DNA of 57,429 nucleotides. Source: Hyphomicrobiaceae bacterium. Its GTDB lineage: Bacteria > Pseudomonadota > Alphaproteobacteria > Rhizobiales > Hyphomicrobiaceae. The notes under the pieces are model-generated. The model saw nothing but the letters and a program-made list of their open reading frames with translations. It was not told the origin of the DNA and did no database searches. The first letter of the stretch is position 1; every line of letters starts with the position of its first letter. Positions 37,745 to 47,387 of the stretch are shown one piece after another. The position numbers and the translations under genes are program-made. The stretch covers positions 1 to 57,429 of the forward strand of contig JANYHF010000013.1 of the NCBI GenBank assembly GCA_025359185.1, given 5' to 3'.

Positions 37745-39532
37745 ATGACATACCGCGCGCCACTCGACGATATCCGCCACACGCTCGACAGCGCCGCCGG
37801 TCTCAGTGGGCTTTTAGCCGACGGCACGTTTGCTGGTCTGGATGCCGAGACCGTGGCCTCGGTGTTTAAGGGCGCCGCGCAGTTTGCCGAACTTGAACTG
37901 GCCCCGCTGGACCAGACGGGCGACAAGAACCCGTCCCGGCTGGAGGGCAGCACGGTCATCACGCCGCCAGGCTGGGCCGAGGCCTACAAGTCTTTCGTTG
38001 CAGGCGGCTGGTCGTCGCTTTCGGGGCCAGAGGTGTTCGGCGGGCACGCGCTGCCGCATGTGATTGCTTCCAGCGCCATCGAGATCTGGTGCGGCGCTAA
38101 TCTTGCGTTTGGCCTCTGTCCGCTGCTGACCCAAGGCGCCGTTGATGCGCTGAGTGCCGCAGGAAGCGCCGAACTGAAGAAGCGCTATCTCCCCAAGATG
38201 GTATCGGGCGAATGGACAGGAACTATGAACCTGACCGAGCCCCATGCCGGCACAGATCTTGGCGCGCTGAAGACCAAGGCCGTGCCCCAGTCTGACGGCA
38301 GCTACCGGATCTTCGGTACCAAGATTTATATCACCTATGGCGACCACGAGATGGCGTCCAACATCATTCATCTCGTGCTTGCCCGGCTACCAGACGCGCC
38401 CGCAGGCACGCGCGGTATATCGCTGTTTCTGGTGCCAAAATTCCTCGTCGATGGCGATGGAACGTTAGGCGCACGCAACGATGTGACGGCGACCGGCGTC
38501 GAGCACAAACTTGGTATCCATGCCAGCCCGACTTGCGTGATGAGTTTTGGCGAAAAGGACGGCGCCGTTGGCTTTCTGGTCGGTGAGACCGGCCGGGGCC
38601 TCAACCACATGTTCGTGATGATGAACCGTGCGCGGCTTGATGTCGGGATGCAGGGCGTCGCGCTCGCCGAGCGCGCCAGCCAGCGCGCGCTGGCCTGTGC
38701 TAACGACCGCAAACAGGGCCGGACCGCGCGCACGCCCGCAGGCGACATGGCCACTATCGTGGAACACCCCGATGTCAGGCGCAATCTGCTGATGATGCGC
38801 TCCCTGACCATGGCGGCACGCGCCATTTGCCTTGCAACGGCACGCGAACTCGATCTTAGCGAACGGGCTGGCGACGCGGCGCTGCGCAGCGCGGCAGCCA
38901 ACCGGGCGGCCTTGTTAACTCCGGTTGCCAAGGCGTTCGCCACCGATACGGCCGTGGAGGTTGCATCGATCGGCGTGCAGATCCATGGCGGTTCGGGGTT
39001 CATCGAAGGCACTGGCGCGGCGCAGCATTATCGTGACGCGCGTATCCTGCCGATCTACGAAGGCACCAACGGCATCCAGGCGATCGATCTGGTCATGCGC
39101 AAACTGCCGCTGGACAACGGCAAAGTTGCGGCAGGCTATCTCGCCGAACTTGATGCAACGGCGGCCGAACTGATGGCCTCGAACGCTCCGGGCTTTGCAC
39201 GGGTTGGCACGCAGTTGGCGCAAGCCAACACAGCGTTACGTGCGGCGACAGTGTGGCTGGGCCTTCAGTTCAAGGACAACCCGGATGCGGCGCTTGCTGG
39301 CGCAACCGCTTATCTGCGATTGTTTGCTATCGCGTCGGGAGGTGTCTATCTGGGCCGCGGTGCCCTGCTGGCGGCGAGACCGGGCAGCGCAAACGCCACC
39401 CCATCGCGCCAAATCAGCCTCGCGAAATTCTTTGCCGAGATGGTCTCACCAACGGCTGACGGCCTGATGCGCAACATCACGGAGGGATCGGACGCGCTGC
39501 TCTTGGCCGATGCCGGCCTGTTTGCGGTTTGA
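37745..39532 (+). CDS. Acyl-CoA dehydrogenase (DmdC-like family)
   Basis: The 595-residue flavoenzyme belongs to the longer acyl-CoA dehydrogenase group with an extra C-terminal domain. Visible motifs include GEWTGTMNLTEPHAGTDLGALKT (about 157-180, FAD/substrate), GSGFIEGTGAAQHYRDARILPIYEGTNGIQAIDL and the catalytic-glutamate region around YEGTNGIQ. Substrate is unknown. The next gene, an enoyl-CoA hydratase, starts 4 bases after the stop, so this looks like a two-gene beta-oxidation unit. Confidence 0.9.
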   Translation: MTYRAPLDDIRHTLDSAAGLSGLLADGTFAGLDAETVASVFKGAAQFAELELAPLDQTGDKNPSRLEGSTVITPPGWAEAYKSFVAGGWSSLSGPEVFGGHALPHVIASSAIEIWCGANLAFGLCPLLTQGAVDALSAAGSAELKKRYLPKMVSGEWTGTMNLTEPHAGTDLGALKTKAVPQSDGSYRIFGTKIYITYGDHEMASNIIHLVLARLPDAPAGTRGISLFLVPKFLVDGDGTLGARNDVTATGVEHKLGIHASPTCVMSFGEKDGAVGFLVGETGRGLNHMFVMMNRARLDVGMQGVALAERASQRALACANDRKQGRTARTPAGDMATIVEHPDVRRNLLMMRSLTMAARAICLATARELDLSERAGDAALRSAAANRAALLTPVAKAFATDTAVEVASIGVQIHGGSGFIEGTGAAQHYRDARILPIYEGTNGIQAIDLVMRKLPLDNGKVAAGYLAELDATAAELMASNAPGFARVGTQLAQANTALRAATVWLGLQFKDNPDAALAGATAYLRLFAIASGGVYLGRGALLAARPGSANATPSRQISLAKFFAEMVSPTADGLMRNITEGSDALLLADAGLFAV

Positions 39533-39536
39533 GCCG

Positions 39537-40292
39537 ATGACGGATCATATCCACTGTGGCATTCGGGATGGGGTCAACTGCCTGCGGTTCAACCGGCCGC
39601 AGAAGAAGAATGCGCTCACGCAGGAAATGTATTCGGCGCTAGCGGCCGCAATTGTTGCGGGCGAGCAGTCGAATGCTGTTGGTGCGCATCTGTTTCTGGG
39701 GTCCTCCGGCACCTTTACGGCGGGCAACGACCTTGCGGATTTCGCCGGTCTGGATGCGGTGCCAGCGCCCGATGCTCCTGTCCTCGCCTTTCTCGAAGCC
39801 CTGATTTCAGCCCGCAAACCGCTGGTGGCCGCCGTTGATGGTCTTGCGGTTGGCATAGGCACGACATTGCTGCTGCATTGCGATCTGGTCTACGCGTCGC
39901 CCTCGGCCAGCCTGCGCACGCCGTTTGTTGACCTCGGCCTGGTTCCGGAGGCCGCCTCCAGCCTCCTTCTGCCTTCCCGCTGCGGTCATGCGGTTGCCTT
40001 TGAGCTGCTCTGCCTCGGCAATGCCCTGTCGGCGGAGCGGGCGCTCGCTGTAGGCCTGATCAACGAAATCGTACCGGCCGGGCAGCTGGAGGACAAGGCC
40101 ATGGCAGCAGCGACGATACTGACACGCAAACCCCGGCAAGCCCTTTTGAATTCCCGCAGACTGTTACGCGGCGATACAGACCTAGTTCGTGCGCGAATGC
40201 GCGAAGAGTTCACTCTGTTTGCTGAGCATTTGCGGTCGGACGAGGCACAGCAGGCCATCAGTGCCTTTATGAATAAGCGCCCAAAACCCTAA
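39537..40292 (+). CDS. Enoyl-CoA hydratase/isomerase family protein
   Basis: The 251-residue protein has the crotonase fold. FNRPQKKNALTQEMYSAL at the N-terminus, FTAGNDLADF (oxyanion loop, about 67-76) and DGLAVGIGTTLLLHCDLVYAS are visible. The start at 39537 follows the acyl-CoA dehydrogenase stop by 4 bases. It ends 3 bases beyond the convergent cobB stop, so the two 3' ends overlap. Confidence 0.9.
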   Translation: MTDHIHCGIRDGVNCLRFNRPQKKNALTQEMYSALAAAIVAGEQSNAVGAHLFLGSSGTFTAGNDLADFAGLDAVPAPDAPVLAFLEALISARKPLVAAVDGLAVGIGTTLLLHCDLVYASPSASLRTPFVDLGLVPEAASSLLLPSRCGHAVAFELLCLGNALSAERALAVGLINEIVPAGQLEDKAMAAATILTRKPRQALLNSRRLLRGDTDLVRARMREEFTLFAEHLRSDEAQQAISAFMNKRPKP

Positions 40293-41638
40293 TCCGCCAA
40301 ATCTACCATGTGAAAGAACGTCCCGGTCACAGACCCTCGCCGCGCACCCGTTTCGGCAACGGCCGTGCCCTCGGCATCAGTGATGGTGGCGAGCGGCGCG
40401 TCGCCGCTGGAAAGCAGGCTGGCATAGTGAAATTCGTGCCCACGGATCATCTGGCCGCGCTTGCCAAGCACACAGTCGTTCGTGAGCACGGCCGACCGGT
40501 AACCCAAATGCAGTTTGCGCTTTTGGAATGACGTTTCCAGGCTCAGCAGCCCCGCCATGGCGTGGCGTGTGCCGGCCGCATCAAACATACCGCCACCCAG
40601 CGCCATGAACCCTCCGCACTCGCCATGAATGGGCGTTCCGGCAGCAACGGCCGACCGCAGACCGCTCAGGAAGTGGCTTGCCGATGCCAGTCTGCCACCA
40701 TACAATTCCGGATAGCCGCCCGGCAGCCAGATGACGTCTGCCGTAGCATCGGGTGCCTCATCGGCCAGCGGTGAGAAGGGCGCGATCTCTGCTCCGGCGT
40801 CCCGCCACGCCGCTAGCAGATGCGGATACATGAAGGAGAACGCCACATCGCGGGCCAAGGCAATGCGCTGGCCTGGCGGCACTATCGGCCTCGCATTCAC
40901 GCGGCCTAACGCCGGTTGCGCCGAAACCGCAACGGCTCGCAGGGCATCCAAGTCCACGTGTTCGGCTATGAACCTTCCGATGGCGGTCAGCCGCTCTGCC
41001 AGCCCCTCGGTCTCGCCAGCTTGCACTAGCCCCAAATGCCGCTCGGGCAATGCGAGATCATCGCGCCGTGGCAACGCTCCCAGCACCCGAAATCCAGCCG
41101 CCGCCAGCGCTCCGGCCGCGAGCTTCCGGTGCCGCTCGCTGCCGACACGATTGACGATCACGCCCGCCACTGTCACATCGGACCGTAATTTGGCGCACCC
41201 CAGGGCAACAGCTGCAACGGTCTGCGATTGCCCGGACACATCGAGCACCAGTACCACTGGCCAGCCGGTTGCCGCCGCGATGTCGGCCGTTGCGCCGGTA
41301 CCCCAGGCCCCCGGCTGTGCCACCCCGTCGAACAGCCCCATCACGCCCTCGCACACCGCAAGGTCCGCACCCGGCAAATAGGACGCCATCAACTGCTCCA
41401 CAGTGCCGCGCCGCATTGCCCAGCTGTCCAAGTTGACACTTGGCCGCCCGGCTGCCGCGCTGTGGAACGCAGGATCGATAAAGTCCGGTCCGCATTTGAA
41501 CGGTTGAACGGTAACGCCAGCCGTGGTCAGCGCGCTCAGCACGCCAAGAGTCACTGTTGTTTTGCCGCCGCCTGAGCGGGGCGCGGCAATGACAAGACCG
41601 GGCGGCGAATGAGGGACAGGCGGCATCGGGCGGGACAT
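40289..41638 (-). CDS. cobB: Cobyrinate a,c-diamide synthase (hydrogenobyrinate type)
   Basis: The 449-residue amidotransferase amidates side chains a and c of (hydrogeno)byrinate. Its N-terminal ATPase loop is AAPRSGGGKTTVTLG (about residues 17-31). A GECGGFMALG glutaminase cysteine lies at about 345. The start is MSRPMPPVPHS at 41638; a frame extending 52 residues further covers the opposite-strand cbiD gene. Product feeds the cobN-S-T chelatase in the aerobic route. Confidence 0.94.
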   Translation of the reverse strand: MSRPMPPVPHSPPGLVIAAPRSGGGKTTVTLGVLSALTTAGVTVQPFKCGPDFIDPAFHSAAAGRPSVNLDSWAMRRGTVEQLMASYLPGADLAVCEGVMGLFDGVAQPGAWGTGATADIAAATGWPVVLVLDVSGQSQTVAAVALGCAKLRSDVTVAGVIVNRVGSERHRKLAAGALAAAGFRVLGALPRRDDLALPERHLGLVQAGETEGLAERLTAIGRFIAEHVDLDALRAVAVSAQPALGRVNARPIVPPGQRIALARDVAFSFMYPHLLAAWRDAGAEIAPFSPLADEAPDATADVIWLPGGYPELYGGRLASASHFLSGLRSAVAAGTPIHGECGGFMALGGGMFDAAGTRHAMAGLLSLETSFQKRKLHLGYRSAVLTNDCVLGKRGQMIRGHEFHYASLLSSGDAPLATITDAEGTAVAETGARRGSVTGTFFHMVDLAD

Positions 41639-41679
41639 GCTGTTGGTTTCGGTGCCTCCGGTGATATACGCTAAACCGC

Positions 41680-42783
41680 ATGGATGCACCCATCCCCGAT
41701 CGCCCGCTGAAGCGCGGCTGGACCACTGGCACTTGCGCGGCCGCAGCCTCGCGGGCGGCCACCGAGGGGCTATGGGGTGGACTGATTCCCGCAAGTGTTC
41801 CTGTTGCCTTGCCCAGCGGCGACCGGCCGGAATTCGCCATTGCCACGTCTGAGATCGGGGCCGGTTGGGCTAGCGCCGGGGTAGTCAAGGATGCCGGCGA
41901 TGACCCGGACGTGACGCACGGAGCACTCATCGTTTCGACGGTGCGGAGCGGTGCAATCGGCAGTGGCGTGATGTTCAGGGCCGGTCCGGGTGTCGGCACC
42001 GTGACCAAGCCAGGCTTGCCCCTTGCGGTTGGCGAGCCCGCGATCAATCCGATTCCCCGCCAGATGATCACTGCCGCGCTCACTGAAATTGCCGCCAAAT
42101 ATGGCCGCGCGCCCGATCTCAACGTCGAGATTTCCGTGCCGGGCGGCGAGGAAATCGCCAAGAAGACCCTTAACGGCCGCCTGGGTATCATCGGCGGTAT
42201 TTCCATTTTGGGGACAACCGGCATTGTCGTGCCCTATTCCTGCGCGGCCTGGATCCATTCCATCCATCGAGGCATCGATGTCGCCCGGGCGGCGGGCCTG
42301 ACCCATGTGGCCGGAGCGACGGGGTCCACCTCTGAGGCGGCAGTGGCGCAATTGTTCGGCCTGCCCGAAACGGCGTTGATCGACATGGGCGACTTTGTGG
42401 GCGGTATGCTGAAATACCTCCGTGTGCATCCCGTGGCGCGTGTCACCATTGCGGGCGGTTTCGCCAAAATGGTGAAGCTCGCGCAAGGCCGGCTCGATCT
42501 GCATTCGCGCCGTGGTGAGATCGATTTTCAGCTTTTGGCTGGTTGGCTCTCAGAGGCTGGCGGTGGTGCCCAGGTCGCGCAGTCTGCCGGGTCCGCCAAC
42601 AGCGCGCTGGAAGTTTTGCAGCTTTCAACCGAAGCAGGCCTCGATCTGCCAAGACTGGTTGCCGCACGCGCCCAAGCAACGGCCCTGGTCGCGGCCAAAG
42701 GCGCGGGGTTTGAGATTGACGTGGCGGTGTTTGACCGCGACGGCAAACTGTTGGCGCAAACCGAGCGAAGGACGGTCCAGTAA
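41680..42783 (+). CDS. cbiD: Cobalt-precorrin-5B C1-methyltransferase CbiD
   Basis: The 367-residue CbiD-family protein starts RGWTTGTCAAAASRAATEGL and carries GPGVGTVTKPGLPLAVGEPAINP and TTGIVVPYSCAAWIHSIHRGID. CbiD methylates C1 in the anaerobic route. It does not resemble the SAM tetrapyrrole methylases. Here it lies opposite to the surrounding cob genes, between cobB and cobM, with 41 bases to cobB. No cobF is visible in the window, so CbiD may serve the C1 methylation. Confidence 0.93.
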   Translation: MDAPIPDRPLKRGWTTGTCAAAASRAATEGLWGGLIPASVPVALPSGDRPEFAIATSEIGAGWASAGVVKDAGDDPDVTHGALIVSTVRSGAIGSGVMFRAGPGVGTVTKPGLPLAVGEPAINPIPRQMITAALTEIAAKYGRAPDLNVEISVPGGEEIAKKTLNGRLGIIGGISILGTTGIVVPYSCAAWIHSIHRGIDVARAAGLTHVAGATGSTSEAAVAQLFGLPETALIDMGDFVGGMLKYLRVHPVARVTIAGGFAKMVKLAQGRLDLHSRRGEIDFQLLAGWLSEAGGGAQVAQSAGSANSALEVLQLSTEAGLDLPRLVAARAQATALVAAKGAGFEIDVAVFDRDGKLLAQTERRTVQ

Positions 42784-42784
42784 A

Positions 42785-43543
42785 TCAGTCCCGCCCCCGG
42801 TACCGCCGCTGATATGCCGGATCGTACAACGCGCTCTCGCGAAAATCGGCAGCCCGCAAGGCCGGGCCGACAAGAATGACCGCCGTCCGCTCCACGGGAT
42901 CTGCCCCCACCAGCGCAACGATGGTGCCGAGCGTCCCGCGAAAGATCCGTTGGTCGGGCCAAGACGCCCGGTAGACGACGGCGCAAGGGCAATCCGGCCC
43001 GTAAAATGGCGTGAGCTGCGCAATCGTTTCAGTGAGGGTGTGGATCGAGAGGTGAATGGCCAAGGTGGCGCCCGTTGCGGCGAAGGCGGACAATGTCTCG
43101 CGTTCGGGCATCGACGAGGCCCGGCCCGGTGTCCGCGTCAACACAACCGATTGCGCCACCTCGGGTAATGTTAGCTCACGCCCGAGCGCTGCGGCGGCGG
43201 CAGCGAATGCTGGCACGCCCGGCGTGATGGTGTACGCAATGCCCAAGCGGTCCAGCCGCCGTAGCTGCTCGCCCAGCGCACTCCAGATTGATAGATCGCC
43301 GGAATGCAAGCGTGCCACGTCAGCGCCTTCGGCCTGGGCACGAACAAATTCGCCTTCGATATCATCGAGCGAAAGCGGGGCGGTGTCGATGATGCGGGCG
43401 CCAGCCGGGCACAGGCCAACAATCTCGCGCGGCACCAGCGAGCCGGCATAGAGGCAGACAGGGCAGAGGGCGACCAGAGTCTGGCCACGGACGGTAATCA
43501 AATCGGGAGCCCCCGGTCCCGCGCCAATGAAATGGATGGTCAT
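42785..43543 (-). CDS. cobM: Precorrin-4 C11-methyltransferase CobM
   Basis: This 252-residue SAM-dependent tetrapyrrole methylase starts [20 protein letters not shown], the family N-terminus. The [15 protein letters not shown] and [18 protein letters not shown] motifs follow. The start at 43543 overlaps the cobE stop (ATGA); a frame to 43696 does not fit. It ends 1 base from the convergent cbiD stop. Confidence 0.95.
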   Translation of the reverse strand: MTIHFIGAGPGAPDLITVRGQTLVALCPVCLYAGSLVPREIVGLCPAGARIIDTAPLSLDDIEGEFVRAQAEGADVARLHSGDLSIWSALGEQLRRLDRLGIAYTITPGVPAFAAAAAALGRELTLPEVAQSVVLTRTPGRASSMPERETLSAFAATGATLAIHLSIHTLTETIAQLTPFYGPDCPCAVVYRASWPDQRIFRGTLGTIVALVGADPVERTAVILVGPALRAADFRESALYDPAYQRRYRGRD

Positions 43544-43920
43544 GCGGCCCCCACGGCAAGCGCGGCTGTGACTTTGGGGAACGCGATGCGCGGCACGATC
43601 AGTCTGCTTCCGGGGCCTGCCGCCGTTAGCGCAGAGGCTTCCGCGACGGATGGCACTCCCGCCGCGGCTATCGATCGCACCGATTGGGTCTGGCATCGAG
43701 CGGCCTCGGCCTGCAAAGTGGATCTCCTCCAGAAGGACGCTCGGACTCCGAGTTTGTCGGCAGCAGCTTGAATGGCGTCGCGCGTTTCTGGCCGGTCGAG
43801 ACTTGCCAGGCCCGCCAGCTCATTGACCTCCGCTCCGCCGCGAGCGCAGCAGTCCCGCGCCGCAGATACAATATCCGCAGACGTCGCCGTTGACGTTGCG
43901 CCAATACCGATCACCATCAT
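43540..43920 (-). CDS. cobE: CobE/CbiG C-terminal domain protein
   Basis: The 126-residue protein corresponds to the C-terminal part of CbiG, known in aerobic clusters as CobE. Motif: [19 protein letters not shown], then the [20 protein letters not shown] block. Its precise role in the aerobic route is not settled. Start ATG at 43920 overlaps the cobL stop (ATGA). Confidence 0.88.
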   Translation of the reverse strand: MMVIGIGATSTATSADIVSAARDCCARGGAEVNELAGLASLDRPETRDAIQAAADKLGVRASFWRRSTLQAEAARCQTQSVRSIAAAGVPSVAEASALTAAGPGSRLIVPRIAFPKVTAALAVGAA

Positions 43921-45140
43921 GGCTTCACCGCCAGCCAATGCAGGACGGGCATAGCGGGACGCCACCCTGTCAACCCGCCGACATGGTCCGCCCGGTCAAT
44001 GGCAATCCGTGTCAGGGTACCGCCTTTTCGTCCGTATTCTGAGAGAACGACGGCCTCGGTTTCGAGCGTCACGGCGTTGACGACGAGGCGTCCGCCAGCA
44101 GGCAAGGACGCCCAGACGTGATCGACGACACCGGGTGAGCGGGCGCCGCCGCCGATGAATACGGCATCCGGCGGCTTGAGATCACTCAGGACACTGTCAA
44201 TGTCTCCCGTCACAATCGCGAATCCGGGAACACCAAGGCTTAGCGCATTGCGCGCTGCCCTCGCCGCCCGGTCGCCCTTTGCCTCTACGCCCGTGGCCCG
44301 GCATGACAGATCGCTCAGCATCCACTCGATGCCGATGGAGCCCGACCCGCAACCCAGATCCCACAGATGTTCGCTGCGTTTGGGCGCGAGGCTCGCCAAC
44401 GTGATCGCCCGCACCTCCCGCTTGGTCAGCTGGCCGTCGGACTCAAACCACTCGTCCGGCAGGCCCGCCGTCAGGGGCAGAACGCGCGCGCCAGGACCGG
44501 CGTGAACCTCGATGGCGATGGTATTCAGCGGGTCGACATCGCCGAGATCAAAATGCGCGGCATCTTGTGTCCGGATGCGCTCGCGAGGGCCGCCCAGCGC
44601 TTCGAAAACTGTCAGGCGGGTTGCGCCAAATCCTCGCTCCGCAAGCATTTTCGCAAGAGCGAGCGGCGAATCCGCATCCGCCGACAGCGCCAGGATCCGC
44701 GCTCCAGACTGCAACAGCGGGATCACCCGTTCAATGGCGCGGCCGTTGATGCCGATGGTCAGCGTGTCCTGCAAGGCCCAGCCCAGCCGGTTGGCGGCGA
44801 GGGAAAACGCCGAGGGCTGAGGGAACGAGCAATACTCAGTTGGCGGAATATGTCGTGCCAGGACGGCACCGACGCCATGCTGGAACGGATCACCGCTGGC
44901 CAGCACCACGACAGGACGGCCACGCAGCGCCAGCACTTCGTTGAGCCCCGCATCCATCGGCGAGGGCCAGGCCAGCGTGCGACGGGCGAGTGGGGCGATA
45001 AGTTGCAGATGCCGCTTGCCGCCCGCGACCAGGTCCGCCGACGCGATCAGCGATTTTGCTGCAGGTGACAGCCTGGCCAAACCATCCTCGCCAATGCCAA
45101 TGATGGACAGCCACGGCGCAGTCGTGTCAGGTCCGTTCAT
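43917..45140 (-). CDS. cobL: Precorrin-6Y C5,15-methyltransferase (decarboxylating) CobL
   Basis: The 407-residue fusion performs the C5 and C15 methylations and decarboxylation. The N-terminal tetrapyrrole methylase domain (about 10-200) starts WLSIIGIGEDGLARLSPAA. The C-terminal CbiT-type domain (about 225-400) has the SAM motif HLWDLGCGSGSIGIEWM. It starts 23 bases from the opposite-strand cobK start. Confidence 0.95.
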   Translation of the reverse strand: MNGPDTTAPWLSIIGIGEDGLARLSPAAKSLIASADLVAGGKRHLQLIAPLARRTLAWPSPMDAGLNEVLALRGRPVVVLASGDPFQHGVGAVLARHIPPTEYCSFPQPSAFSLAANRLGWALQDTLTIGINGRAIERVIPLLQSGARILALSADADSPLALAKMLAERGFGATRLTVFEALGGPRERIRTQDAAHFDLGDVDPLNTIAIEVHAGPGARVLPLTAGLPDEWFESDGQLTKREVRAITLASLAPKRSEHLWDLGCGSGSIGIEWMLSDLSCRATGVEAKGDRAARAARNALSLGVPGFAIVTGDIDSVLSDLKPPDAVFIGGGARSPGVVDHVWASLPAGGRLVVNAVTLETEAVVLSEYGRKGGTLTRIAIDRADHVGGLTGWRPAMPVLHWLAVKP

Positions 45141-45163
45141 CGTGGCACCGGGACGGATAGCGG

Positions 45164-45931
45164 ATGGTTCTGAAGGTTCTCATCTTGGGTGGCACATCCG
45201 AGGCTTTCGCCTTGACGGGGCGCCTCACGGGTGACCCGCGTTTGGAACTGACTTATTCGCTGGCTGGACGCACGGCGAAGCCACGGCTGCCGCAGGTTCC
45301 CACGCGCATTGGCGGTTTCGGAGGTATTGAGGGACTGACTGCCTACTTGCTGCGGCATGAGATCAACGTCCTGATCGATGCCACCCACCCGTTCGCAGAG
45401 CAGATCAGCGCCAATGCGCAGGCGGCGGCGGCCCTGGCGAGCGTGCCGCTGATCGCACTCGAACGCGCCGCGTGGCAGCCGATGGCCGGCGACGATTGGC
45501 AATTGGTGCCAAATTTGACTGCCGCTGCCGCCGCGCTGCCCAGCACGCCTGAGCGCATCTTCCTTACCGTTGGACGTCAATCGCTGATGCCCTTTGCCGC
45601 CAAACCGCATCATCATTATGTCATTCGCGTCATCGATCCGCCGGACATTCCGCCGGAGATGCAAAATGTCGATATCCTCAAAGGCCGGGGGCCGTTCAAC
45701 GTTGACGATGAAACAAGTTTGCTGCGTGAACACCGTATTGTCCGGCTGGTCAGCAAGAATTCCGGCGGCAAGGCTGGCTCGGCCAAGTTGGTGGCGGCCC
45801 GGAGCTTGCGACTGCCGGTGCTCCTTGTGGACCGTCCGGTGCATCCGGGCGTCAACACGCTGGAGTCCGTTGATGCCGTGGTGAACAGGCTGGCGCATTA
45901 TCAGGCCTCCTTGGCGAACCGTTCGGAATAG
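45164..45931 (+). CDS. cobK: Precorrin-6A reductase CobK
   Basis: The 255-residue NADPH-dependent reductase begins MVLKVLILGGTSEAFALTG (Rossmann start) and contains LIDATHPFAEQISANA and FLTVGRQSLMPFA. It is inverted relative to its neighbours, divergent from cobL by 23 bases and overlapping the cobJ 3' end by 31 bases. Antisense interference with the long cob transcript is plausible. Confidence 0.93.
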   Translation: MVLKVLILGGTSEAFALTGRLTGDPRLELTYSLAGRTAKPRLPQVPTRIGGFGGIEGLTAYLLRHEINVLIDATHPFAEQISANAQAAAALASVPLIALERAAWQPMAGDDWQLVPNLTAAAAALPSTPERIFLTVGRQSLMPFAAKPHHHYVIRVIDPPDIPPEMQNVDILKGRGPFNVDDETSLLREHRIVRLVSKNSGGKAGSAKLVAARSLRLPVLLVDRPVHPGVNTLESVDAVVNRLAHYQASLANRSE

Positions 45932-46665
45932 ACCAGCGGCGGCAATCCAGGCCTGGCGATGATCCGTGTACCCCTCGCGCCAACCAGGACCAGCGTCCGC
46001 ATATCGACACGGGCCGGATCGCACGTCCCCAATTCGCCGATATCGATCCACTCATCCGGCCGCCCAACAGCGGTCGCGAAGATCACGGGCGTCGTACCGC
46101 CACGCAACTCCGCCAGCAGCGCCAGCGCCGTTCCAATCCGGTCAGGCCGCGCCTTCGAGGCCGGGTTGTAAAGCGCGAGCACGAGATCGGCCTCGGATGT
46201 GAGCCGCAGCCGCCGCTCGATCAGGCTCCACGGTTTGAGATTATCCGATAACGAGAGGCAGGCGAAATCGGCACCCAGCGGCGCGCCAATCCGGGCGGCA
46301 GCCGCGAGCATTGCCGTTACGCCCGGCTCTACGCGAATGTCCAGCTGACGCCATGCCGTGGGACCGTGCTCCACCGCCTCACACACCGCCGCCGCCATGG
46401 CGAACACACCAGGGTCGCCGCCAGACACGACAACCACGCGCGCACCGGAGGACGCCGCCGTCAACGCCGCCTCGGCCCGGAACAGCTCCGCCCGATTGTC
46501 CGTGCAATGCCGTGTCTGGCCAAGCGTCACGGGCAGGCGGTCGAGATAGGGGCCGTAGCCGAACAGTTCTTTGGCATCGGCCAACGCCGCCGTCGCCGCT
46601 GGCGTAACCCAATCGGCGGGGCCGGGGCCAATACCAACCACAGTAAGCCGTCCGCTCACAGGCAT
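45901..46665 (-). CDS. cobJ: Precorrin-3B C17-methyltransferase CobJ
   Basis: The 254-residue SAM methylase contracts the ring of precorrin-3B. The N-terminal LTVVGIGPGPADWVTPAA, RVVVVSGGDPGVFAMAAA and LYNPASKARPDR motifs fit the family. It overlaps cobI by 10 bases at its 5' end and cobK (opposite strand) by 31 bases at its 3' end. Confidence 0.95.
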   Translation of the reverse strand: MPVSGRLTVVGIGPGPADWVTPAATAALADAKELFGYGPYLDRLPVTLGQTRHCTDNRAELFRAEAALTAASSGARVVVVSGGDPGVFAMAAAVCEAVEHGPTAWRQLDIRVEPGVTAMLAAAARIGAPLGADFACLSLSDNLKPWSLIERRLRLTSEADLVLALYNPASKARPDRIGTALALLAELRGGTTPVIFATAVGRPDEWIDIGELGTCDPARVDMRTLVLVGARGTRIIARPGLPPLVYSERFAKEA

Positions 46666-47387
46666 CTCCCGCGTCCAGGCACCAGGATCATGGCAAAATA
46701 GGGCGCGGTGTCACCGGTTTTGTCCTTCAGCGGAAGGATGACTTCGCCGGGCATACTGCCGCGCTCGACATAGATGGCGCGCTCCGTCAGTCCTGCTTCG
46801 GCCAACGCCGCGCGCACCTTGGCAAAATTGCGTCCGAGCTTCATGATCACCAGCGCGTCGGCCACGCGCATCCGCGCCAGCAGCACCTCATGCGACAGTG
46901 TACCAGGCAGCACCTGCAAAACGTCGTCGCCATAGGTAATCGGCGTGCCCGCCCGGGTCCAGCAAGCCGACATGCCCGTGATGCCTGGCACCACCTCGAT
47001 GGGGTGACGGCCGCTCAGGCGGTGATAGATGTGCATGAACGAGCCATAGAAGAACGGATCGCCCTCGCATAGCAGCGCCACATCGCGGCCCGCTGTCAGG
47101 GCCTCGGCAATTCGATGGGATGACAGGTCGTAGAACCCGGTGAGGGCCGAGGTGTAGGCGTCATCCTGGAACGGAACCTCTGTGGTCAGCGGATATTCCA
47201 GCGGCATCTCAAGCGTTTCGGGTCTGAAATGCGCATGGGCAATCGCAAGGGCATGGCCGGCACGGCCGCGTTTGTGGAAATAGGCCACGACCGGCGCGCG
47301 GGATAAAATGCGCGCGGCTTTCAGTGTCATGAGGTCCGGATCGCCGGGGCCGACGCCGACGCCAAAGAGTTTGCCAGTACCGGTCAT
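46656..47387 (-). CDS. cobI: Precorrin-2 C20-methyltransferase CobI
   Basis: The 243-residue SAM methylase methylates C20 of precorrin-2. GKLFGVGVGPGDPDLMTLKA opens the protein; LLCEGDPFFYGSFMHIYHRL and EVVPGITGMSACWTRAGTPI are the substrate-loop motifs. It starts within the cobH stop (ATGA). Confidence 0.95.
   Translation of the reverse strand: MTGTGKLFGVGVGPGDPDLMTLKAARILSRAPVVAYFHKRGRAGHALAIAHAHFRPETLEMPLEYPLTTEVPFQDDAYTSALTGFYDLSSHRIAEALTAGRDVALLCEGDPFFYGSFMHIYHRLSGRHPIEVVPGITGMSACWTRAGTPITYGDDVLQVLPGTLSHEVLLARMRVADALVIMKLGRNFAKVRAALAEAGLTERAIYVERGSMPGEVILPLKDKTGDTAPYFAMILVPGRGRCL

Noticed and set aside
41058-42224. 388-codon reverse frame spanning the cobB-cbiD border
   Set aside because: Overlaps both real genes out of phase; composition typical of antisense frames in GC-rich DNA.
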